64,000 bases of DNA, taken from contig CP154955.1 of the NCBI GenBank assembly GCA_039621445.1, positions 5,570,785-5,634,784 on the forward strand, in the 5' to 3' direction. How positions within the stretch are numbered: position 1 is the stretch's first letter; each line of letters starts with the position of its first letter. Below are positions 34,904 through 46,000 of the stretch, in pieces. Origin of the DNA: Euglena gracilis (taxonomy: Eukaryota > Euglenida > Euglenophyceae > Euglenales). The position numbers and the translations under genes were made by a program. Below the pieces are notes generated by a model. That model made no database searches and was not told where the DNA came from. It was given only the letters and a program-made list of their open reading frames with translations.

Positions 34904-35479
34904 TCCCCCCTTTTTTTTGATATAAACCCCCACCAACATCCCATTCACCCCCCACCAAGGGCCAAAACCCATTCGACCACTCCAAAAAAAAAGCAAAACA
35001 GGTACCCGCCGCCAATAATGGGTTGGGGGTTGTCCACAGACTAAATCATTGTATGCATCAGAACCAACATCAAGCTCATGCAGATGCCAGCAAAAAAAGC
35101 AAAGGCAGCCATGACAGCAGCTCTTCCAAGAGACATATTTTGGCTGATGCAGGAAAAGAAATGATTCAAAACCACCCATTTTTAGCATAAGACTTTGAGG
35201 CCAGTCATCACCGCCAGTCATGACCGGAGGAATTTAAAGCCTGCATGGCGCTGCCACCGCCAGTCCACTGCGCTGTGCTGCACCAGTGCTTTGCGGCGAA
35301 AATTGTTGGTGCTTTTTTGACAAAATGTTGTCCAAAAGAAAATAGCGTTTGGCTGATGTTGGGAGGCAGATTTTTTCGGCCTCGCGCTTGCACCGGGCAA
35401 AAAAAAAAACGGGCATTTGGACCGTGCCATTGTTTCAGGAGGGCAGGGGGGCACATATGGCACGAAGTGGGGAATGGGT

Positions 35480-36330
35480 ATGGGGGGTTAGGGGGGGTCA
35501 GGGGGGGTCAGGGGGGGGTTAGGGGGGTAGGGGGGGTCGCTGAGCTCTTATCCCTTTATGGGTAAGAGCGAAGCTTTCCCCTGGGGGAAACCCCCCCCCC
35601 AGGTCGGGGCCACCAGGAGAACCGGCGGATTATCACCATGATCCCGGCCCCGTTCCCGGAATTTTTTTTTTCAGTCGCGAGCGACTGGATTCCTAGTTTC
35701 CGAATCACCCGGGGTTGACCCCCAACTCCCCGCCAGGCCCGAGTTATTCACGCGCGAAGGGGTCCAAACTGGGTAGGATTGGCCCGCCCCCCTTTTTAAG
35801 CCCCCCCCCTTTGGACTCTGCCATTTCGGCCAAAAAATGTCAATTTTCAAAATATCTCCAAAATGAAGCCAAATCAAAGGAAATGTCCGGAGACCTGATT
35901 TGAAGCCCTTGGAACGCCCCATCTACCGGTATTTCAATTTCCCCGCAAATCCCCGCCTGGCCCGAGATACGGCCGTTTTTGGCCCAGGTGGCCGTTTTGT
36001 ACACTTTTCCCACTGTTCGACTTAGCCGTTTTCGGGGGGTGGGGGGTCAAAAAAGCAATGTTTTCAAAATTTCTCGAAAATGATGCAAAATCAAAGGAAA
36101 TGTCCGGAGACCTAAATTGAAGGCCCTTGGAACGCTCTATCTACAGGGATTTTGGTTTCCCCGCAACTCCCTGCCCAGCCCGAGATACGGCCATTTTTGG
36201 CCATTTTGTACACTTTTTCCACTGTTCGACTTGGCCGTTTTCGGCCAAAAAAGTCGAACATGACATGGCGACCAACAACAAAATTTTCACTAGGTCAAAA
36301 ATGTTATGCAAAAAATGCAAAAAAAATGCA
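35480..36330 (+). repeat. Satellite-like and dispersed module copy
   Basis: Same order as at 8380-10520 and 28868-31110: GAGCTCTTATC...GGTAAGAGCGAAGCTT (35538-35578), GGATTATCACCATGATCCCG (35626), CAGTCGCGAGCGACTGGA, then satellite units starting near 35850 and 36070 with CAAAGGAAATGTCCGGAGAC. Confidence 0.75.
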
Positions 36331-36417
36331 AAAAAAATGAAAATTTGGGGAAAACCTGATTATGCAAAAAAAAAATGCAAATTATGCAAGCTGCATATTA
36401 CCCCCCTCCTGCTTTAG

Positions 36418-36640
36418 GCACAAGGTGGGAGACCAGGTCTGGGAGTATCAAGCAGACTGCTTTGGGCTAAACATCCTGCCCCAGGTTTTTCAGGACCTGA
36501 TGGGTGCATTCGAAAAAAGGTGACATCAGAGGGGAATTCAGGTGTATGTCGATCACAACAACATGAATGTGGCCCACCCGTTTAAGAAAATTTGTCTTCA
36601 AAAGGTCTTGGGGCAAAAAAAATACATTACAAACCCAGCG
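36418..36640 (+). pseudogene. Ty3/gypsy reverse transcriptase fragment
   Basis: The plus-strand frame reads HKVGDQVWEYQADCFGLNIL then PQVFQDLMGAFEKR, matching the gypsy RT block Y-x-(F/M)-x-x-(M/C)-x-FGL-x-x-x-P-x-x-FQ-x-LM. After a stop it continues with IQVYVDHNNMNVAHPF, where the YVDD catalytic box has become YVDH. The fragment is isolated and degenerate, just 3' of the transporter gene on the opposite strand. Confidence 0.65.
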
Positions 36641-36884
36641 AGACCATTCAAATGGCCATTCAAATGCGAGATTGGCAAAATTAATGGAATATGCAATTTC
36701 GGGGTTCTGGAGGGAAAAAAATAAAACGCAAATTTCCCAAAACTGTGCATTGCGCAGAAAATGCAAATTATGTCAAAAAAAGCAGAACTTTCAACTTTTT
36801 AAATTCTGCAAAAAACCAAACTGTGCTACTTGAATATTCTCCCCGGGGAGGGGGACAGGCACGACCCGAAGCTGACAACATCCT

Positions 36885-37064
36885 TCAGTCGTCGCTGGGA
36901 AGGCCAACGCTGTCCATGCCCTCCGAGTCGAAGGTGGGGGAGGTGCGGTCCAGGGTCAGGAGGGGGGCCCTCAGGGCATCGGCAGACAGGGGCTCGGGGA
37001 CCTCGAACGCCTCCGCCGCCCACGACGCCGAAACCGAACCGGCCGGCGATGCGGGCACTGCGCT
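36885..37064 (-). CDS. Transporter exon 18 (terminal, with stop)
   Basis: Begins five bases after GGTTCCTG. It encodes 59 residues of a Ser/Ala/Pro-rich tail (SVSASWAAEAFEVPEPL ... DSVGLPSDD), then TGA. Tails of this family are variable, so the evidence is in-frame splicing by the 3+5 rule, codon composition and the high complexity of the patch. Confidence 0.8.
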   Translation of the reverse strand, partial: SAVPASPAGSVSASWAAEAFEVPEPLSADALRAPLLTLDRTSPTFDSEGMDSVGLPSDD

Positions 37065-40000
37065 GGGGCCAGGAACCTTGGCTGACCACGCCCCATGGAG
37101 CGACCAAAAAAAAGGTCAATCTGCATTTTGGTTGTCTGGTTCTGACGCGTATTTTGCAGATTTTTGATTCCCCCTGCATTTCGGTCATGTCCTGTGTTTC
37201 TATTCTCTTTCCTCCCATGCATCTTTTTAAGAACTCTGGGGGGTTGCTGGGCCAGGGCTAGAAATTTGGGTTGGCTGGAAATTTGGGCTAGCTCCAGGGG
37301 GGGGGGGGCTGGACCCTGGCTGGACCTGAGGTGGGTTGGGGCGAAATCGGACAATTGCCCAAGAAGTGACCTGCAAACACAGCTTTGAAAAAAAATGAGC
37401 ATCTGGCAACCCTCAAAAACGCCCAGAACGCCCCGAGATCACCATTTTTAGCCATTTTTGGGCAATTTAAAAAATTTCGGCACTTTGCACCAAAAATTTT
37501 CGGTGGACCCAGCAAAAAGGGGCTGGCCAGGCCAGCACCCTGGGGGGAGGGGTGCTGTCGTGGCTGGGCTGGGCCAAAATTGGGGCTGGCTGCAGCAGTC
37601 CCCCCGGGGGGGTTCTGCAAAACCGTTAAGAAATGTACGCATCCTGCACTGGCAAAATAAGAGCACACAAGCACTCATGCATTTAGAACAGCGTCTATTG
37701 AATGTCAGCGGTGCTTTTCCCAAAAGCTTCAAAAAAGACAGGGTGTTGGGGTTGTGTCTAGGTCTGGGGGTTACATCAAAGTGGGATGGGGGGCGAAATT
37801 GTCACCACCCCGAGCAGGTGTTTATGCAAACAGAGTTGAATGAGGTTTGGGCCGGAATTGGGGATGGAAAACCGAAAGCCAATGGTTTGGCTAAATTTAA
37901 ACCTGTGTTTCGACCAAAAGTCCCAATCCCCCCCAAACAAAAGCACACCCCACCTCGCACCGGAGACATGACAAATAAAATCGCCAGCCGTTCTGTGTCC
38001 GCCTTTTTGATTTTTTTTCTAAAAAAATCAGTCGCAACCATGAAACCAAATCTCAGGGAGGGTTTCGGGGGGGGGGGGGGGTTCCCGTTAGGCAAAGGGC
38101 TGGTTGCGGTCCATCCCCGGGCTGCCTTCCGGGACGTAGCGCCGGTACAGCTTGCGGGACATGGTGAGCACCTTTCTCGCAGGCCCTCACTGGGGCCCGA
38201 TGGAACCGGGGGTGGGATTGGGGGGGCTGGGCAGGTTTGGAAGAAACTAAACAATGAAAAAAAATGGGGTGTCTGCCTTTTGGAGGGGCGACCCAGCATC
38301 CAGGATGGTTGGGAGGAGGGGGTTTGGAACCTCCACTCAGGTCGGGTGGCACCCCCCAAACAACAATCTGGGCGGGCCGCTCCTTTCGGAGGCACCGGGG
38401 ACGGAACGCGCACACAACACCCGATTTCCTCGAAATCTGCCCTCCCCCGACACAATTTCAAATATTATCTCATAAAGGCTACAAATGGGTTTAGCCCAAA
38501 AAAGAGTACATGGTCGTTACCAAGGAAAGATGTGTCATAAAGGGAGAAAAGATTTCCATTCACGGTGGGTGGCGCTGCTTCCCCCGAACCGTGCCCTGGG
38601 CCCGGGAAACGTCTCTCTTGGCACTTGCCACAAGAGGAACCCCCCGTGTAAGTTTGGGACTGATTGATCAGGGTGGAGGGTCCAGACTGCCCGGCTGGGC
38701 CCGGTTGCCACAGCCGGGTTTTTTCATCTTCGGTTTTTTAAGCCTAAATTTTGAGGGGAAACCCCCCAAACCCATCAAATAGGGCATTCTTGGACAGCCT
38801 TAGGTTATCACCTCTTTTCAAAAAAAAATTTTCACCTCCTTTTTAAAAAAAAAAATGGATGCGCTCGTGCCGAAATTATCCGTCGGTCCAGCCGCAAGGA
38901 CTTTATTACCGCTCGACCCCTGGGGGGGGGGGGTCCGCACAGCCCGGCTGGGAGCTGCTGGCTGGAAAAAAGGTGCTGGTGGTTGGCTGGGGTCGGGTGG
39001 GGTCCAGCTTAATAAATTCCTGATCGCTACGATGATTTTCCATTCGTCATCCACACCGGATGGTGTCCCTTCTTTTTGAGCCAGAAAACGTGTTGAGACA
39101 TGGGGGGGGGGGGCTACCGGGAAACGGAACCGAGGCGGCAGGGCCAGGAGGGGCCTGGCCGCACGTCCGCACCGGCCGGGCGGTGAAGTCGGGGCGGAAG
39201 TCGGGCTCGAGGAGGGCGCGGAGGCCGAGGTGGGTCCACATGCCGTACTGCGTGCGGTGGCCGCAGGGGCACGGGGGACGTGGGGGGGTGGGTAGGGCTG
39301 GGGCTGGGGCTGGGCCTGGGGTTCCATGAAGGGCACCATGCATTTACCTATCCTGAATCCTGGTGTCCCGGGGGGGGGGGGGTATTTTCCCACAGGCTGG
39401 TGACGAAACCCGGTCATTGTCGGCAGGACCACGTACTCAGGCATGAATTTCCACGGAGGGGGAGAGAACTAATAAATTGTGCACCAATGGACATGGCACT
39501 TGGCAGCGTCAATAGGTGGTGCACCACTCTATCAGCTTTGTGCACCTGTTCCCAGCAATGCTTGCTGATCCCCCACCCCAATGAATGCACTCTCCTGTTT
39601 AAAACAAAACGCTTTTCGGGGGGGACATGATCATCTGCTTCAACAACAACTCAACCTAAATTGTAAAAACTTCATATTCTTTCATGAACCTCCGAAACAG
39701 TTTTTTAAATGCCTTTGGGTGGTCCCACAACTTTTGTGAATGTCTTCTCCTTCTTGTCGATTTTCGGGAACCCTCCCGCCCAGGGATGGATGGGAAGCCC
39801 TTCGGTATTGAGGTAGGTGGTAGGGGGGGGGTCTCGACCACCCCCCCCCCCTAGGGGGGTAAGGTGGTAGGGGGGTCCGGACCATCAACCCCCCCCCTAG
39901 ATGTTGTCCCATCCAACCCTGCTCCCGCCCGTCGGATTTCCTGCATTACCCCAAGCTAGCGCGATATGACCCCAGATATGCGTTTTGGTTTGCCAAAACG

Positions 40001-43000
40001 CATGGCATGTTAACAAGGAAATTCAACCTGTTGGGCACCCCCATCGGAGCAAATTCTCAGGCAAAATTCGTGGGCATCAAATCAACGTCCTGGTGAAGTT
40101 CGGACGCTGAACAATCGTCAACCCACCCACTCACACCCCCAACACTGAACAGGACAAGCACAGGAGGGTGCGGTGCCCGCAGCACCGATTTCCCTCGCAT
40201 CCCTGGGAAGCCATCCTGGCCGGAGACCACCTCGACCCGCCCGGCCAGGATGAGGGTGAAGAGTTGCGAGCGCACCCCGCCAGGGCTCGATGTATGGTGG
40301 GTGGGAGTCTCTTTGGCAGGAGTGCCCCCCCCCCTGCTAGGACGAGGGACCTTAGGGTACCCGGGACCCTGACAGTTTCCTGGGTGGGACCTGACAGTCC
40401 TTAAGCATGACAATTTCCCGGGGGTGGGTAGGCATCAAGCCCTGCACCCCGCATGTGTACAGGTGGGCCCCAGGACTGCCGCTGCTCTCCAGGAGGGGAC
40501 TGTTGGGCGGGCCGATCACTGTGGCAGACAAAAGGACCCCTTGCTCATGACACGCTTTGTGCCGCGAGAATGTGCGTGCGCGCGGGCTCAGGTGTGTCTG
40601 GCTGTGAGCGGGTGTGGGTTGTGTGTGTGTGTATGCATATTTGTGTGCGCGCACATGTGTGTGTTTGTGTGTGCTTGTGTTGTTGGTGGGCAGGTGGGTG
40701 GGTGGGTGTGGGTGCAGGTGTGGGCGTGTGGGTGGGTGTGGGAGTACGTATCTAGGCCCCTTTTCTGGACCCAAAAAAAGCACAGGCACACCCACGCCAA
40801 ACCTGAAAAGAGCACCGGCCAGGGGGGCAGGGACCGTCCCCTCACTGCTGGAGCTGGCGCTGTGCCGGCGCCGCCCTGGCACTGTGGGGGAGTCTGCCTG
40901 GAAGGCCTTCGCGTCAAAGCTGCCCTGCTGGCCCCCAGGGCGCCGCCAAAATGATTCACAGGAGACGGGGTCACATGTGTGAGCATGGGCCCGAGCATTC
41001 GCCTCATCGCGTTTCCATCAGGGGAACACCATAAAAATGACCGGACTGGGCTTCTCTTTTTTCAAAAAAAAATCACTTTAAAATTTTATTAAAATGTTAG
41101 AAAAATTAATAAAAGTAAAAATTATGATTTAGTTTAAGAAATATAAATCAGGCTGTTTTTTTACCAACCCCGGGGGGGAGGGGGGGTCCGGAGGGCCTGT
41201 GAGTGCCTGCCCAGGCACTACCCCCCCAGGGGGGGGGTCGGATTTCGGCCTGTGCCCGGGCACATTCCTTTGAAAATAGGCCATTTTTGGCTCCCCGGTG
41301 CCGAAGGCGCCGGGGTTGTGCTAGGGCACTTTTGGCTGTGTACCGTACCCCCCCCCCCCGGGGGTCGGATTTGGAGTGCCTTGGGGTGCCTGCCCAGGCA
41401 GACCCCCCCCCCCCCGGGGTGGGGTCGGCACCCGACTAAAATGCAACCTGATACAAATCATAATTTCACCATTTAACATTTTTTATCAATATTATTTTGT
41501 TGTATTGTGTTGTTGGATTTTATTGATTGTTCTTTTTTAAATAATTTATATCATTATTATCTATATTCAAAATTAACACATATATATGGCAGGTGGGAAG
41601 TTTAATACCCCCCGCGGGTATTATTATTAAACTTCCCACCAGGTTGGGCACCCCCTTTATTTGAAGGAGTAGGGTTAGGTGCGCACATGCTATTTTGCGC
41701 TAATTGGCTATGATGCGCTAATTTGGCTATGTTGCGCAATATAGCCAAATTAGCGCATCATAGCCAATATTAAACTTCCCACCTGCCATATATATTATGC
41801 ATATGTTAATTCATAAAATAAAAAAAATCATGGACCTTTAAAATAAATGTAATGTACTCTGCTCCAATGTACTCTGCACTAATGTACTCTGCTCCAATGC
41901 CAGTTTGGTTTGACAATGGATTCTGGAGCCAGTACGCAGCAAAGGGGTGGGGGGAGAATGGCCGAGGCGCCCTGCACGTTTCTCATCGGAAGCCTCCACC
42001 ACCAGTTCACACACTTTTGCTTCGGCAACCAGTGCCTGCAACGCGCAGCGAACATTATTGTGTGGGAAACATACCTACCCCCCCCCCAAAGCACCTATGA
42101 CAGATTCCAAATTTTAGCCCGCGGTCGGCTGCGGTCGGCCGCGGTCGGCTGCGGTCGGCCGCGGTCGGCTGCGGTCGGCCGCGGTCGGCTGCGGTCGGCT
42201 GCGGTCGGCTGCGGTCGGCTGCGGTCGGCAAAGTAGTTGGCTGTAGGTGGGGGGCAGGCCAACAAAAAATGAGCATATATCACAATCACACAATCCACTG
42301 TTGCCGACTTTTGGCTACTTTTCGCTGCTTTTGGCCAGTTTTTGATGCTTTTGGACCGCTTTTGGCCACTGTTGCCGACTTTTGGTCGATTTTTGCTGCC
42401 TTTGCCCATTATTTCCTGCCTTTTGCTTTCTTTTGGTCACCTTTGTTGCTTTTGCCCACTTTTTGCTGGGCTTTGGCTGCTTTTGGCCAGCTTTTGCTTT
42501 GCTTTGACCTCTTTTGACCACTTTTGGTCTCTTTAACCCATTTTTGACCATTTTTCTCTGCTGTTGGCCATTTTTTACCCACTTCTGGCCACTTTCAGGC
42601 CACTTTAAACATCTTTTTGTTGCTTTTGACATGAAGAGCAGTCAAACGTGACCTAAAAATGGCCTAAAAGTGGCAAAAAATGGTGAAAATGGCCAAAAGT
42701 TCCAAAAGCGGCAAAAATAACAAAAAAAATGCCCAAAGTGGTCCAAAAAAACTAAAAATGGCCCAAAATGACCCTGCTTTTGGCCAATTTGGGTCATTTT
42801 AGCAGCTTTTGTTCACTTTTGGCAACAAACTGGCGCAAAATGCTCAAAGTGGTCAAATTGGACCAAAAAGAGACCAAAAAATAACAAAAGAAAAGGTCGA
42901 AAATGGCTTTAAATGGTCAAAAATGGCCCAAAAATGGCCCAAGAGCAGGACAAAATGGCCCAAAATTACAAGAAGTGGGCAAAAAGTGGCCAAAAAATGT

Positions 43001-46000
43001 CAAAATAGGTCAAAATGGGTGAATTATGGTGGCAAATGGGCCAAAAGGGGACAAAAGCGACCAAAAATGGCCAAAAGTGGCCAAAAGTGGCCAAAAGTGG
43101 CCAAAAGTGGCCAAAAGTGACAACATGAGCCAGATGAGCCAGAAAAATCTCAACATCTGGGATAAAAATGAGCCTAATTCCTCATTCTCACTGAGAAATT
43201 GACATCGATTAAAAAAAAAGTTGCTGCGGTCGGCTGCGGGCGGCTGCGGTCGGGTGCGGTCGGCTGCGGTCGGCACCCCACCTATGACAGTCCTGAAACC
43301 CGCGGTCGGCCGCGGTCGGCTGCGGTCGGCTGCGGTCGGCATAGGTGCCTGCTCCCCCCCCCAGGAAACTGTCACCTGACAGGTCGGCTGGGACTGGGGA
43401 CCCTTGCAACTTGCCATCCAGGATTTTTGGGACCCACTTTTGCGGGGGGGGGGGGGATCAATTTTGGGGCCCGAAAAAATCTCGGCGCCGAAAATAGAAG
43501 CAAAACCACCTCCGGCGGGGTACGCACTCGGCCAGACCCTCGGGAAAAGGGGGGGGGGGGCTCGCCCAGGACCCCCCCCCCCGACCATGTAATTTAAAAA
43601 AAAAACTCTGATTCCTTTCCTGTCAGGTTGGCCGACACCAAAGACTCTAACAGTTTCCTGGGCAGCACCCGGAAAGACTCCTGGGTGGGGCATTTCAAGG
43701 GAATTTCAATTAAAAAATGTGTCCCTGACAGATTGGCCGGTAACGGGGACTCTGACAGTTTCCTGGGCAGGACCCTGACAGGTTCTCGGGTATAACACAG
43801 TAACAGTTTCCCGGGGCGGGGGGGGGGGGCTAGTAGCATTCAAGGGCAGTGCAAGGCCATCAACCTGCTGTTCTTTCTCTCCATCTCATCAAAGTGTTAG
43901 ACGAAAATCCCCATTCCAGACCAGCCCTCGGCCATTCCTTTGGCCTGAGGGTGGCCCTTAAGGGGTGGTCATTTAAAAAGTTAAACAGCACTCTCCCAGC
44001 CCTTCGGGACCACCCTGAACTCACCTGTACAGAACATAACTCACCGATGCAACTTTCGCCCCTGCTTGGACCATCATGGGATCGGTGGCCGTGGCAACCG
44101 TGACAGCGTCCACAACACAGCAGGATAACAGCAGTGGAGACGAGAGAGAGATACAACACAGCACATGGACATCCAAACCTTTGGGACACCAACAAACCTC
44201 ATGCGCAGAGGTTTTTGGGTCCCGGGGGAAGGGGGTCCAGACCCCCCGCCGCAGGGGGGTGGGGCTCAGGGACCACCTTTGAGGGGTCAATTTTGAATCC
44301 AAAATTTTTTCGGCGCTTTGCAGCGAAAACAAAGGAAAACCACTCGGGTACCCACTCGACTGGGACCTACCCCCCCCCCCAATTAAAAAGCTGAAAAACT
44401 CTCTGCACCTGGGGTGAGGACCCTCAGAGGACCACGGCAGAAGTTGTGAGCCAGACCCAAGAGGGGTGAGAGCAGCGCCAATGAGGGTTGGGGTGGTGGG
44501 GCCATGGGGAGGGGGGGCACACACACACCTCAAAGGTGCCAATTGCGCGACCCAGGTCGCGGCGGGCGGATCACAGCGGGGCTGAACGCCGCGCAGGCCT
44601 GGGAGAGGAAGGAGGCGATGGCCGCGATGTGCGCGTCGGTGAGCGGGCCGAGGTGCTGCTGGCGCCTGGCCACCCCCGCCCGTTCCCACGCCGATGCACA
44701 CAACTGCCCAGGCATGGGCCTGCACAGCATATGCACACCCACAGCCACACGCCCGCACGCATGAATGTGCGACCGCATGGCAAAGCACAAAAATTTCAGC
44801 CACCACCACGCCGCCTGAGCCTAATGTCCCATGATGGTGTGAGTCTCCTGTGAGTCTCTGCCCACACAAAGTATTGCCCATTGGGTCGAATCGGTTGAAG
44901 AATAAGGTATGGCATATGAAGACTCCCAGCGAGGCACCGGAAAGGCGGAACCCTATTCCGAACAGTACGCACAGCAAAAATTGAGCCCTTGCGGTTCCTG
45001 TCAGCCGTACCACGCAACAATGGTCGGGATGCCAGTGAACAGGAGGGGGGGAGGCGGAATGGCATCAACCCCAACTGGACGAGACAAAAAAAAAACCAAA
45101 AAATTTTAAAATTTGAAAAAAAACCAAAAAAACCACAAAAAAATACAAAAAAAAACGTTTGTGCCGCATAGATAGGGGCCTTCCAGGGCGGAAAGCGTTG
45201 ACTGGGATGATCTGCCGCTGGTTCAGCTGCGCCGCGTGGTCCCGCCGTTCGATGTGCACGTACACGTCCGTCTCGTCCACGATTTCGTCCTGGATAAGGC
45301 GCTCGATGACGTCCCCCGCAGAGCTCGGCGCGCTCCACCCGAGAGGTCGGGGGAGGTGCACTGCACCGACTTCTGGTAAATTCCAATGTGTAACCCCAAT
45401 TACACAGGTATTTTCAGGGACCAAATGATGGCCCCTCAGTGGTGCGGTGGTGCAGTGCGGTGGTGGTGCAGTGGTGTGGTACTCACAGCATATTAAAAAT
45501 TATAAATACTAAATATTTAAGTAAATCATATACATATATATAAATATATTATAAATAAATAAATATATATAGATAAAGAAATTAAATAAATTCATAATCT
45601 TATATTTATTGTTAAATAGCAAAAATTGCCTATGTGTGAACAAAACACCCCCCCAAATGGGTGAAATTCGCCAAACTGAGCAAAAAGAGTCAAATTGGCC
45701 AAAATTGGCCAAAATTGGCCAAAACTAGTCACAAGTGGCCCAAATTGCCTCCAAAATCGCTCAAAATAATCAAAAATGCACCCGGCACAATCCCATTTGG
45801 GAGGTGCGCACTTTTTTGGGAGGACGTTTCGGACCCCCCGGGCGCAATGAGGACGGTGCGCACTTTTGGGTGGTCATTTCTTTGATTCGGGTGGATCAGA
45901 GCACCGGTGTGAGTTTCGGGGACTGGGGTGGAGCCCGAATGCCATGGGTGTTGAACGGCCCAAACTCTGGCCTTCGAGCGTCACGATGCCGATAGCTTCA

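Larger units (their letters stand above)
33671..34906 (-). mobile_element. Crypton-like element bounded by palindromic repeats
   Basis: The recombinase frame is bracketed by related palindromic sequence. On the right, 34849-34903 is a hairpin of CCGGTTCTGTCGTGAACCCG type. On the left, 33671-33800 has degenerate copies (GACACCGGGTTCATGACAGA, GTGAACCCGGCGTCC). Both edges run into an ATATAAA stretch. Terminal recombinase-type sites without target duplication suit a tyrosine-recombinase transposon. Exact ends are uncertain. Confidence 0.6.

Noticed and set aside
37458-38540. A 360-codon plus-strand frame
   Set aside because: It overlaps exon 17 and intron 17 of the transporter on the opposite strand, has no domain, and depends on G-run translation.
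38990-39610. Open patches within introns 15 and 16 (for example DDEWKIIVAIRNLLSW)
   Set aside because: Adjacent exons join perfectly without them, and no family match is recognised; probably element debris.
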